From NCBI RefSeq assembly GCF_042643145.1, contig NZ_JBHRSA010000049.1, positions 62,001-126,000 on the forward strand: a DNA stretch of 64,000 bases, given 5' to 3'. The translations under genes were made by a program, and so were the position numbers. Shown in pieces: positions 32,070 through 40,465 of this stretch. The DNA comes from Virgibacillus_O xinjiangensis. Lineage in GTDB: Bacteria > Bacillota > Bacilli > Bacillales > Amphibacillaceae. The notes beneath the pieces are model-generated. The model ran no database searches and was not told the origin of the DNA. It saw only the letters and a program-made list of their open reading frames with translations. Within the stretch, counting starts at the first letter, position 1; every line of letters begins with the position of its first letter.

Positions 32070-33380
32070 ATGACTGTAGAAACAAAGCTGCCATTTGACA
32101 AAGATTATATCGAACAGTTTTCACAAAAAAGAAATGAGCCGGAATGGATGCGGAACTTACGTCTTCAAGCGCTGGACCAGGCTGATTCATTGGAAATGCC
32201 CAAACCTGATAAGACCAATATCAGCAAATGGAATTTCTCCAAGTTCAATCATGAGTATTTGGAAGGGAACGCGGTGGCTTCCGTTAAAGAGTTCCCAGAA
32301 GACCTTCAAGCCTACTTTGATGAAAACCATTTGCCTGAGAATCTTCTAATACAGCGCAATCATTCTGTAGCTTATGCAACACTCAGTGAGGAATTGAAGG
32401 AAAAAGGTGTTATTTTCACAGATATATTTACCGCTATGAACGAACACAACGAATTAGTGGAAAAATATTATATGAAGGATGCTGTTGCTGTTGATCAGCA
32501 TAGACTGACAGCTTTGCATGCAGCGTTGATGAACGGTGGCATTTTCCTGTATGTGCCGAAAAATGTGCAGATCGATGAACCGATTCAAGCAGTTTTCTGG
32601 CAGGAAAACCCGGAAACTTCCTTATTCAATCATGTGCTCGTGGTGGCGGAAGAAAGCAGTTCTGTGACCTATGTGGAGAACTATATTTCCCATAATGCAG
32701 AACAAGAAACAGTGGCCAATATTGTTACAGAGGTCATCGCAAACGATAATGCCCGTGTGGCATATGGTGCGGTTGACAACTTTGCTGCAGGGACTACCAC
32801 TTATGTGAATCGCAGAGGTGTTGCTTACCGTGATGCAGCCATCGACTGGGCTTTAGGGCAAATGAATGACGGAAATACAGTATCTGAAAACATTACACAC
32901 CTTGTCGGAGACAATTCTACTTCTGAAGCAAAAGCAGTGTCAGTCGGCCGAGGAAAACAGACACAGAACTTCACATCCAGTATTGTACAGCATGGCAAAG
33001 ATTCCAACGGCTATATCCTGCAACGTGGTGTGATGAGGGATAGAGCTTCCACCATTTTCAATGCCATAGGAAAAATTGAACATGGCGGTACAAGGGCTAA
33101 CTCTGAACAGGAGTCCCGTGTATTGATGCTAAGCGAAAAAGCACGCGGGGATGCGAACCCAATTCTACTCATTGATGAGGACGATGTAACGGCAGGTCAC
33201 GCTGCTTCAGTCGGTCGTGTCGACCCGATCCAGATGTATTACTTGATGAGCCGCGGAATCTCTAAACAGGAAGCAGAGCGCCTTGTGATCCATGGCTTCC
33301 TGGCGCCAGTGGTAACGCAACTGCCGATAGAATCCGTGAAAAATCAACTGACACAGGTTATTGAAAGGAAAGTTTACTAA
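32070..33380 (+). CDS. sufD: Fe-S cluster assembly protein SufD
   Basis: The SufB paralogue that pairs with SufB on the SufC dimer. The 436 residues form the right-handed beta-helix core (from about 190) and the C-terminal helical part with DDVTAGHAASVGRVDPIQMYYLMSRG, including the conserved His. The frame is open from 32052; ATG 32070 with GGAGGGG is the start. The stop overlaps the sufS ATG by one base. Confidence 0.95.
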   Translation: MTVETKLPFDKDYIEQFSQKRNEPEWMRNLRLQALDQADSLEMPKPDKTNISKWNFSKFNHEYLEGNAVASVKEFPEDLQAYFDENHLPENLLIQRNHSVAYATLSEELKEKGVIFTDIFTAMNEHNELVEKYYMKDAVAVDQHRLTALHAALMNGGIFLYVPKNVQIDEPIQAVFWQENPETSLFNHVLVVAEESSSVTYVENYISHNAEQETVANIVTEVIANDNARVAYGAVDNFAAGTTTYVNRRGVAYRDAAIDWALGQMNDGNTVSENITHLVGDNSTSEAKAVSVGRGKQTQNFTSSIVQHGKDSNGYILQRGVMRDRASTIFNAIGKIEHGGTRANSEQESRVLMLSEKARGDANPILLIDEDDVTAGHAASVGRVDPIQMYYLMSRGISKQEAERLVIHGFLAPVVTQLPIESVKNQLTQVIERKVY

Positions 33381-34603
33381 TGGATGTAAAGTCAATCCGT
33401 GAACAGTTTCCGATACTTGACCAAGAAGTAAATGGAAGCCCGCTTGTGTACCTGGACTCTTCTGCCACTTCACAGAAACCAAGAGCTGTTATCGAAGCCG
33501 TCAACGAATATTATAGGCAGGACAACTCCAATGTTCACCGGGGCGTCCATACCTTGGGTTCAAGAGCAACGGAAAAATATGAAGGCGCACGGGACACAGT
33601 GCGGAAATTCATTAATGCAGAAAACACAGCGGAAGTTATCTTTACTAGGGGAACGACTACAGCAATCAACACGGTGGCATACAGCTATGCCCGTGCGAAT
33701 TTGACAACTGGTGATGAAATTGTCATCACACCAATGGAACATCACAGTAACATCATTCCATGGCAGCAGGCAGCTAAAGCAACTGGTGCTACACTCAAGT
33801 ACATTCCTCTTCAGGAAGATGGGACGATTACCTTGGAGGATGTACGGGAAACAGTTACCAGCAATACAAAAATAGTGGCCGTGACTCATGTGTCCAATGT
33901 TCTCGGTACAATCAACCCAATCAAGGAAATTGCAGGGATTGCCCATGATCATGGTGCGGTCCTCTTGGTTGACGGAGCTCAGGGAGCACCTCACCTAGAA
34001 GTGGATGTACAGGATATGGACTGTGACTTCTATTGTTTCTCCGGCCACAAAATGTGCGGACCTACCGGGATTGGTGTTTTGTATGGAAAGCGCCACCTCC
34101 TGGAGGATATGGAGCCAGTGGAGTTTGGTGGGGAGATGATTGATTTTGTAGATCTGTATGATTCCACCTGGAAAGAGCTCCCTTGGAAGTTTGAAGGTGG
34201 AACACCTATCATTGCCGGCGCAGTCGGTCTGGCGGCTGCCATTGATTTCCTCAATGAGATCGGTTTGGATGCCATCACAGACCATGAACAAAAGCTTGCT
34301 GATTATGCGATGGAACAAATGCGTACAATTGATGGAATACAAGTATATGGACCAGAGCATCGTGCAGCACTCGTCACTTTCAACTTGGATGATGTCCACC
34401 CGCATGATGCAGCAACTGCACTGGATGCAGAGGGTATTGCAGTTAGGGCAGGCCACCACTGTGCACAGCCGCTGATGAAGTGGCTGAATGTTTCAGCAAC
34501 TGCACGAGCCAGCTTTTATTTATATAATACCAATGAAGATGTTGACCGTTTGGTTGATGGACTATTGAAAACAAAGGAGTATTTTGGTAATGTCTTTAAA
34601 TAA
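33380..34603 (+). CDS. sufS: Cysteine desulfurase SufS
   Basis: A PLP enzyme that takes sulfur from cysteine as a persulfide for cluster assembly. The 407 residues have the PLP-lysine region CFSGHKMCGPTGIGVLYG near 222-240 and the active-site Cys in AVRAGHHCAQPLM near 360. HVSNVLGTINP and VDGAQGAPH mark other cofactor contacts. It starts within the sufD stop (coupled translation). SufU, its sulfur acceptor, is encoded next and overlaps its 3' end by 14 nt. Confidence 0.97.
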   Translation: MDVKSIREQFPILDQEVNGSPLVYLDSSATSQKPRAVIEAVNEYYRQDNSNVHRGVHTLGSRATEKYEGARDTVRKFINAENTAEVIFTRGTTTAINTVAYSYARANLTTGDEIVITPMEHHSNIIPWQQAAKATGATLKYIPLQEDGTITLEDVRETVTSNTKIVAVTHVSNVLGTINPIKEIAGIAHDHGAVLLVDGAQGAPHLEVDVQDMDCDFYCFSGHKMCGPTGIGVLYGKRHLLEDMEPVEFGGEMIDFVDLYDSTWKELPWKFEGGTPIIAGAVGLAAAIDFLNEIGLDAITDHEQKLADYAMEQMRTIDGIQVYGPEHRAALVTFNLDDVHPHDAATALDAEGIAVRAGHHCAQPLMKWLNVSATARASFYLYNTNEDVDRLVDGLLKTKEYFGNVFK

Positions 34604-35024
34604 CCTTGATACACTATACAGACAGGTCATCATGGATCATTATAAGAACCCGCGCAACCGCGGCTCTATCGAAGGTGACGTGTTGACAGTTGATATGAAC
34701 AACCCTACGTGCGGGGATCGTATCCAACTGCAGCTGCAACTGGAAGACGGGGTCGTGAAAGACGCCAAGTTTGAAGGGGAGGGCTGTTCCATCAGCATGT
34801 CTTCCGCTTCTATGATGACCCAAGCTGTAAAAGGGAAAACAGCCGAGGAAGCATTGGGGATGTCTGATGACTTTTCCAAAATGATGCTCGGTGAGGATAT
34901 AGAAATTGAAGACGATGATTTTGGGGAGGTCGCTGCCCTTCAGGGAGTATCCAAGTTCCCAGCCCGGATCAAATGTGCAACCCTGGCGTGGAAAGCGATG
35001 GAAAAAGGTGTAAAGGAAGACTAG
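34590..35024 (+). CDS. sufU: Zinc-dependent sulfurtransferase SufU
   Basis: Accepts sulfur from SufS through a zinc-site Cys and passes it to SufBCD. The 144 residues have the expected ligands: NPTCGD (Cys and Asp), GEGCSIS and RIKCATLAW. The 18-20 residue insertion that separates SufU from IscU is present around EDIEIEDDDFGEVAALQG. ATG 34590 follows AAAGGAG; the ORF is open six bases earlier at 34584. It overlaps sufS and lies 41 nt before sufB. Confidence 0.95.
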   Translation: MSLNNLDTLYRQVIMDHYKNPRNRGSIEGDVLTVDMNNPTCGDRIQLQLQLEDGVVKDAKFEGEGCSISMSSASMMTQAVKGKTAEEALGMSDDFSKMMLGEDIEIEDDDFGEVAALQGVSKFPARIKCATLAWKAMEKGVKED

Positions 35025-35065
35025 AGGCAACGTAAGCTTTTAGACACCTAAAGGAGGTTTTTTGA

Positions 35066-36463
35066 ATGGCAAAAGAAATGCCGGAAATTGATGAGTATAA
35101 ATATGGGTTTTCTGACAAAGACGTTTCCGTTTTCCGAACAGAACGCGGTTTGACACAAACAGTAGTTGAAGAGATATCCAGGTTGAAAGAAGAACCTGAA
35201 TGGATGTTGGAATATCGCCTTAAAGCTTTGGAGCATTTCTACGAGCGCCCAATGCCTCAATGGGGCGGGGATTTGACAGGCTTGGATTTTGACGAAATCG
35301 TCTATTATGTCAAACCATCCGAAAGGCAAGGGAAGTCTTGGGACGAAGTGCCTGACGAAATCAAGCAGACTTTCGACAAACTTGGGATTCCGGAAGCAGA
35401 GCAGAAGTATCTGGCTGGGGTATCCGCGCAATATGAATCTGAAGTAGTCTACCACAGCCTGAAGGAAGACCTGGAAGATCTGGGTATTGTGTTTAAAGAT
35501 ACAGACACAGCATTAAAAGAAAATGAAGATCTCTTCCGTGAGCACTTCGGAAAAGTCATTCCATATTCAGACAATAAGTTCGCAGCCCTTAATTCTGCGG
35601 TATGGTCTGGTGGGTCGTTCATCTATGTGCCGAAAGGGGTAGAGACCTCAACACCATTACAGGCTTATTTCCGGATTAATTCCGAAAATATGGGGCAATT
35701 TGAGCGTACCCTGATCGTTGTGGATGAAGGAGCTTCTGTGCATTATGTAGAGGGTTGTACTGCACCAGTCTATACGACCAATTCCCTGCATAGTGCTGTA
35801 GTTGAAATTATTGTGAAGAAAGACGCATATTGCCGTTATACAACTATCCAGAACTGGGCCAACAATGTCTATAACCTTGTGACTAAACGTGCAGTCTGTG
35901 ATGCTAATGCAACCATGGAGTGGATTGATGGGAATATTGGTTCCAAGTTGACCATGAAATACCCTGCTGTACTGCTTAGGGGAGAAGGTGCAAGGGGTCA
36001 TACTCTTTCCATTGCGCTAGCAGGAAAAGGACAATTACAAGATGCAGGTGCGAAAATGCATCACCTGGCGCCAAACACGCATTCTTCCATTGTCTCCAAG
36101 TCCATCTCTAAACAAGGCGGGAAAGTTTCTTATCGTGGTTTGGTTCATTTTGGACGTAAAGCATCCGGTTCTCGTTCGAATATCGAATGTGATACCTTGA
36201 TTATGGATAATGAATCGACTTCCGATACGATTCCGTATAATGAAATCTATAACGACAATATTTCGCTGGAGCATGAGGCGAAGGTGTCGAAGGTTTCGGA
36301 AGAACAGCTATTCTATCTGATGAGCAGAGGCTTAAGTGAGGAAGAAGCAACCGAAATGATCGTGATGGGATTCATTGAGCCGTTCACAAAGGAACTGCCA
36401 ATGGAATATGCCGTAGAAATGAACCGCCTGATCAAATTCGAAATGGAAGGTTCAATTGGATAA
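35066..36463 (+). CDS. sufB: Fe-S cluster assembly protein SufB
   Basis: The scaffold subunit on which the new cluster is formed. The 465 residues show the SufB hallmarks: FIYVPKGVETSTPLQAYFRI, HYVEGCTAPVYTTNSLH with the conserved Cys, TIQNWANNVYNLVTKRA, and the C-terminal NDNISLEHEAKVSKVSEEQ with the His/Glu cluster site. It ends the suf operon and is followed by a terminator. Confidence 0.97.
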   Translation: MAKEMPEIDEYKYGFSDKDVSVFRTERGLTQTVVEEISRLKEEPEWMLEYRLKALEHFYERPMPQWGGDLTGLDFDEIVYYVKPSERQGKSWDEVPDEIKQTFDKLGIPEAEQKYLAGVSAQYESEVVYHSLKEDLEDLGIVFKDTDTALKENEDLFREHFGKVIPYSDNKFAALNSAVWSGGSFIYVPKGVETSTPLQAYFRINSENMGQFERTLIVVDEGASVHYVEGCTAPVYTTNSLHSAVVEIIVKKDAYCRYTTIQNWANNVYNLVTKRAVCDANATMEWIDGNIGSKLTMKYPAVLLRGEGARGHTLSIALAGKGQLQDAGAKMHHLAPNTHSSIVSKSISKQGGKVSYRGLVHFGRKASGSRSNIECDTLIMDNESTSDTIPYNEIYNDNISLEHEAKVSKVSEEQLFYLMSRGLSEEEATEMIVMGFIEPFTKELPMEYAVEMNRLIKFEMEGSIG

Positions 36464-36473
36464 ACAACTGCAG

Positions 36474-36500
36474 AAAAGTCCGCTTAGGCGGGCTTTTTCT
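36474..36500 (+). terminator. Terminator of the suf operon
   Basis: AAAGTCCGC-TTA-GGCGGGCTTT stem and a T run just after sufB. Confidence 0.8.
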
Positions 36501-36578
36501 TTTTATCCGTGATTATGGGAATTATAGTAAAATAATGCTAAGATAAGTAGAGACTACATAGAATTGAAGTGGTAGACC

Positions 36579-37394
36579 TTGGTTTTTGTAATATGCTTGA
36601 TCATTGGATTAATGACATCTTTTGTAGGAAGTTTGGCTGGTCTTGGCGGGGGTATTATATTTGTGCCCAGCCTATTGATTCTCAGTGGATATATGGAAGC
36701 GTTCAGTTGGGCGACACCACAGGTTATTGTCGGCATGTCGTTGGTTGCTATGGTGTTCACGGCTCTGTCCTCTGCACTTTCCTATTACAAAAAAGGAAGA
36801 GTTGATGTTAGGACGGGTTTGCTGCTCTTGTCGGGCAGTATCCCTGGCGGAATCCTTGGAGCTTGGTTGAACCAATTTATTGAGACGGACCAGTTCCTAT
36901 TATTTTTCGGGATCTTGATGATTATCATTTCCCTTCTTTTCCTATTCCGGAGAGCAACACTCAGCAGAACATCCAACAAAGGGCGGGGAGTCCGTACATT
37001 TTGGCTGGATGGGAGGACATACCAGTATAAAGTTACATTCTGGCCAGCCTTTTTACTATCTCTGTTTGTAGGTACCGTCTCCGGTTTGTTCGGGATTGGA
37101 GGGGGATCCATCATGGTTCCTGCGATGATTCTTATCTTTGGGCTTCCGGCACATCTGGCTACTGCTACATCGATGTTCATGATTCTTTTTCAAAGTATGA
37201 TCGGTGCTGGTACTCATATTGCTCTCGGGCATATTATGTGGCAGTATGCAGTCTTTTTTATACCGGGAGCCTGGATTGGTGGAAGGTTGGGTGCATCTTT
37301 GAATCAGAGATTACATGGAAGGACACTGGAATGGATTCTTCGTTTATTGTTGATTGTCATCGGTATACGTATGATCCTTCAAGGTGTCTCGTAA
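36579..37394 (+). CDS. yunE: TauE/SafE family membrane permease (YunE-like)
   Basis: A 271-residue, eight-helix permease of the TauE/SafE (DUF81) family, which exports sulfite or other sulfur oxo-anions, or moves organosulfur acids. The two family repeats are clear: GSLAGLGGGIIFVPSL near 18-33 and SGLFGIGGGSIMVPAMIL near 170-187. TTG 36579 is the start allowed by the frame, with a modest ribosome binding site. yunD begins 12 nt downstream, so the two are probably one unit. The substrate is unknown. Confidence 0.85.
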   Translation: MVFVICLIIGLMTSFVGSLAGLGGGIIFVPSLLILSGYMEAFSWATPQVIVGMSLVAMVFTALSSALSYYKKGRVDVRTGLLLLSGSIPGGILGAWLNQFIETDQFLLFFGILMIIISLLFLFRRATLSRTSNKGRGVRTFWLDGRTYQYKVTFWPAFLLSLFVGTVSGLFGIGGGSIMVPAMILIFGLPAHLATATSMFMILFQSMIGAGTHIALGHIMWQYAVFFIPGAWIGGRLGASLNQRLHGRTLEWILRLLLIVIGIRMILQGVS

Positions 37395-37406
37395 GGAGTA
37401 TGCCAT

Positions 37407-38804
37407 ATGCGGGAAAAATTATATTTCTATTATACAAATGATCTACATAGTAATTTTGATCAATGGGCCAAAGCAGCAGGATATCTTAAAGAAGCTAAAG
37501 AAAAAAGGCTGGAAGCAGGAGAATCTTGTTGGTTGGTCGATATAGGTGACCATGTGGACAGGGTTCACCCCATTGCAGAAGCCTTTATGGGGCAGGCGAA
37601 TGTAGGCCTCCTGAATGATGCGGGATATGACTTGGCGACCATCGGTAATAATGAAGGGATTACATTGGCACATGATGACTTATTCCATTTATATGACCAC
37701 GCAGAATTCGAAGTGGTGTGTGCGAATCTGCACAGTTTGGATCATCGTGTTCCAGATTGGCTCAAGCCAATTACTACACTAACCTCCTTCAACGGTGTCA
37801 ACATAGGTATGATTGGCCTGACAGCTCCATTCAATGCTTTCTACGAATTGTTGGGCTGGCATATTTCTTCACAGTATACGGCATTGGAAGAGTACATCAA
37901 GGAGATGAAGGAATCTGCCGATATCATCATTCTTCTCTCCCATCTCGGTTTGAATGAAGATCAGGAGATCGCAAGACGTCATCCGGAAATTGATGTTATT
38001 ATTGGCGGACACACTCATCATCTGCTCCGCTATGGTGAACATGTGAACAACACATTGATCACTGCAGCTGGCAAGCACTGTGCCTATGCTGGAGAGGTCA
38101 TCTTAACATGGGACCATCAGGAGAAAAAACTTGTAGAAAAGGAAGCCTATACGACGGACATAACAAAGGTAGCCAAGGATCTGCAGACAGAGCAAAAGCT
38201 GCTGGAACTTCATGATCACGCGGAGAAGATAATGGGGGAAAACGTAGTGAACATTCAGCACCCGATAGAAATCAGCTGGTTTGGCCATACTCCATTGATG
38301 CAGCAGTTGACTGAAACTGTAAAGGATTGGACACAGGCAGATGTTGCCATGTTGAATGCTGGCCTGCTTTTGGATCACTTTCCGTCTGGAAATATAACCT
38401 ATCATGATATACATCGTATTTGTCCGCATCCAATCAATCCGGTGGTAGTGGAACTTAAGGGTGATGAATTACTGGAAGTCATCCGTGCCTCACTGACGAA
38501 GGATTTTATGGAATTGAAACTGAAAGGATTCGGCTTTCGGGGAGAAGTCCTGGGGAGAATGATTTTCTCAGGACTCAAGGTTGAAACCGGCTTCCGTCCG
38601 GATGGTGACGAATATGTCAAAAGAGTGATGAAGAACGGCGAAGTGTTGGATATGGATAGGACATACAAGGTGGCGACAGCTGACACCTTCACATTTGGCA
38701 GGCTCCTCCCTGAGGTTGCCAAATCGGAAAGAAAAGATTATTTTCTGCCGGAATTTCTCAGGGATCTATTGGCAGTTACTCTTCGGAAGGAGTATGGTTC
38801 TTAG
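37407..38804 (+). CDS. yunD: Metallophosphoesterase / 5'-nucleotidase family protein (YunD)
   Basis: A 465-residue protein with an N-terminal calcineurin-like phosphoesterase domain (YTNDLHSNFD near 7-16, DIGDHVDR near 45, GNNEGITLAHDD near 79, LLSHLGLNEDQ, GGHTHHLL) and a C-terminal 5'-nucleotidase domain (about 280-465). No signal peptide is visible, so it is cytosolic, unlike most 5'-nucleotidases. It hydrolyses phosphate from nucleotides or related compounds. ATG 37407 follows AAGGAG. It matches YunD in order between yunE and yunC. Confidence 0.9.
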   Translation: MREKLYFYYTNDLHSNFDQWAKAAGYLKEAKEKRLEAGESCWLVDIGDHVDRVHPIAEAFMGQANVGLLNDAGYDLATIGNNEGITLAHDDLFHLYDHAEFEVVCANLHSLDHRVPDWLKPITTLTSFNGVNIGMIGLTAPFNAFYELLGWHISSQYTALEEYIKEMKESADIIILLSHLGLNEDQEIARRHPEIDVIIGGHTHHLLRYGEHVNNTLITAAGKHCAYAGEVILTWDHQEKKLVEKEAYTTDITKVAKDLQTEQKLLELHDHAEKIMGENVVNIQHPIEISWFGHTPLMQQLTETVKDWTQADVAMLNAGLLLDHFPSGNITYHDIHRICPHPINPVVVELKGDELLEVIRASLTKDFMELKLKGFGFRGEVLGRMIFSGLKVETGFRPDGDEYVKRVMKNGEVLDMDRTYKVATADTFTFGRLLPEVAKSERKDYFLPEFLRDLLAVTLRKEYGS

Positions 38805-38868
38805 GCGTGACACTTTGATGTCTCCATGCATACACATATAGTGTCATCAAGAAGGAGGCATTTCAGAT

Positions 38869-39177
38869 ATGATCACAGTGAATCCATTAGAGGTTGACGG
38901 GATGATTTTCACAGCTATTCGAGTTGAATTGCCTAAAACCAATCTGCTCATGATTTCCAATGACATCGGTTATATTATGTGTGCAGCATTGGACGTGGAT
39001 ATCTTCAATGAAAATGAAAAGTTGAGAAAAAGAAACGTCATTGCCGGAAGGGCAGTCGGAGTAAGAACCATTGAAGAATTGCTTCATGCGCCCCTGGAAA
39101 AAATCACAGATGCTTCCAAAGAATATGGCTGGGAGCCTGGTATGACTGGAAAAGAAGCCTTGTTGAAAATCTCTTGA
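38869..39177 (+). CDS. yunC: DUF1805 domain protein (YunC)
   Basis: A 102-residue protein of the DUF1805 family, unknown function. The B. subtilis YunC structure is known but has no assigned role. Visible features are an Ile/Val-rich first strand region and AALDVDIFNENEKLRKRNVIAGRAVGV reduced to its core LRKRNVIAGRAVGVRT, a conserved family stretch. ATG 38869 follows AAGAAGGAGGC. It is 64 nt after yunD and 120 nt before yunB. Confidence 0.88.
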   Translation: MITVNPLEVDGMIFTAIRVELPKTNLLMISNDIGYIMCAALDVDIFNENEKLRKRNVIAGRAVGVRTIEELLHAPLEKITDASKEYGWEPGMTGKEALLKIS

Positions 39178-39299
39178 ATGTCTTCCACTCTGGAAGACAT
39201 TTTTTTTATATAAACTGGCTTCCATACTGCCTTCCAAATTGATAATTAGAAGTCTACCCCTCTATATACAAGCATAACGTATAGTAAGGAGGGTTGACA

Positions 39300-40076
39300 T
39301 TGAGAAGGAGAATGGGCTTCAAAAAGAGTTTTTCACCGCCTCCAAGGAAAAATTTGTTCCTAATAACTACGGTATTTTTCGCTGCTTTTGTCTTTCTCAG
39401 TATTTGGCTGATCGATGAAGGGATTGAACCGACATTAATGGAGATTGCGGAAATAAAAACAGATGAATTCGCAACCCGCGCAATCAACTCGGCTGTAAGA
39501 TTTGCGGAAAGCTACAACTATGATGAAGTATTGCAGGCCACCTACGATGAGGAAGGGAACGTAGCAACCTATAGATGGAATTCGGCGGTAGTCAGTGAAA
39601 TCAACCGTGTTGCCACCGACAGGGTGGAAGAGTTCTTTATGCATGTAAACAGGGGCGACCCGATTACATATGATTATTCTCTGCACGATCCTTATGATTA
39701 CAGTGAAGGAGCGGAGGACAGAGCAGAGCATGACCCGACACTTGTGGAGATCCCTCTGGGCCAGGTGACGGGCAATACAGTGCTAGCTAATCTGGGGCCC
39801 ACCGTACCGGTCAACATGGAATTGGTAGGAAGTGTACGCACCAATATAGTACGGGAAGAAGAAGAGTTTGGTATCAATGGGGTGTGGGTTTCCCTTTATG
39901 TGAATGTGGAAGCAGATGTACAGATCGTCATCCCATTCACTACAGAAGTGAAGACAGTCCAGACGGAAATATATATTGATAGTGGAGCGATTATGGGGGA
40001 CGTTCCGGATTTTTATGGCGGGAATGGTTCCGGCCCCTCCATAGCCGTTCCAAAAAAGGACTTGCAGGATGAGTGA
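39300..40076 (+). CDS. yunB: Sporulation protein YunB
   Basis: A 258-residue protein needed for normal sporulation, made in the mother cell in B. subtilis. It has a basic N-terminus, one membrane segment (about 20-40, FLITTVFFAAFVFLSIW) and an extracytoplasmic domain with GNTVLANLGPTVPVNMELVG and VQIVIPFTTEVKTVQTEIYI. The ORF is open from TTG 39294, but that codon touches the AAGGAGGG site; TTG 39300 has the right spacing. Its last codons contain a promoter for the next transcript. Confidence 0.9.
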   Translation: MRRRMGFKKSFSPPPRKNLFLITTVFFAAFVFLSIWLIDEGIEPTLMEIAEIKTDEFATRAINSAVRFAESYNYDEVLQATYDEEGNVATYRWNSAVVSEINRVATDRVEEFFMHVNRGDPITYDYSLHDPYDYSEGAEDRAEHDPTLVEIPLGQVTGNTVLANLGPTVPVNMELVGSVRTNIVREEEEFGINGVWVSLYVNVEADVQIVIPFTTEVKTVQTEIYIDSGAIMGDVPDFYGGNGSGPSIAVPKKDLQDE

Positions 40077-40090
40077 AAATCTAGTATATT
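40062..40090 (+). promoter_or_regulatory. Promoter of the lysine-riboswitch transcript
   Basis: TTGCAG (40062-40067), a 17-nt spacer and TATATT (40085-40090), overlapping the 3' end of yunB. Confidence 0.6.
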
Positions 40091-40117
40091 ATTATCGTTA
40101 ATTGAATAATTTAACCT

Positions 40118-40359
40118 TATCAGATCGGTGAGGTAGAGGTGCAGAGAACATTAGTAGACAGCTGGAGGATGACAACGAAGATGGCTGTTGGAAGGGTTGT
40201 TTGCCGAAGCATAGTAAGGGTCATCCTTATTATTGCTGGTATATCTTTGAAGAAGGGATGTACTGTCATGCTTAATTGTGCATGGAGAACTACTGATCGA
40301 AATGGAGGATAACGTATATTGTGGTGCAATGATAGGTTATTTTCTATCATTGTTTTTTT
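40118..40359 (+). ncRNA. Lysine riboswitch (L box) with terminator
   Basis: The aptamer (about 40118-40302) carries the L-box core GTGAGGTAGAGGTGC, then GGAGGATGACAA, GCCGAAGC, a TACTGTCATG segment, and the closing GAGAACTACTGATCG whose CTGAT pairs with ATCAG at the 5' side. An intrinsic terminator follows (CAATGATAG...CTATCATTG, 40327-40352) with a seven-T run. Lysine binding should turn off the downstream carrier gene. This accounts for nearly all of the 389-nt gap. Confidence 0.9.
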
Positions 40360-40465
40360 GTGCCTTTTTTCCTAAGGGCAGCAAGTCACAGGATGTCTTC
40401 GATCTCTTCCGTTTTCTTTTAGTTATCTTTCAGGCACAGGAAAATACATTTTTGGAGGTAACAAG

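Noticed and set aside
33560..34459. Two long minus-strand frames inside sufS
   Set aside because: Cys/His-rich antisense translations of a PLP enzyme; sufS is intact and coupled to its neighbours.
40120..40350. 76-codon minus-strand frame across the lysine riboswitch
   Set aside because: Shadow of the structured leader; no start signals.
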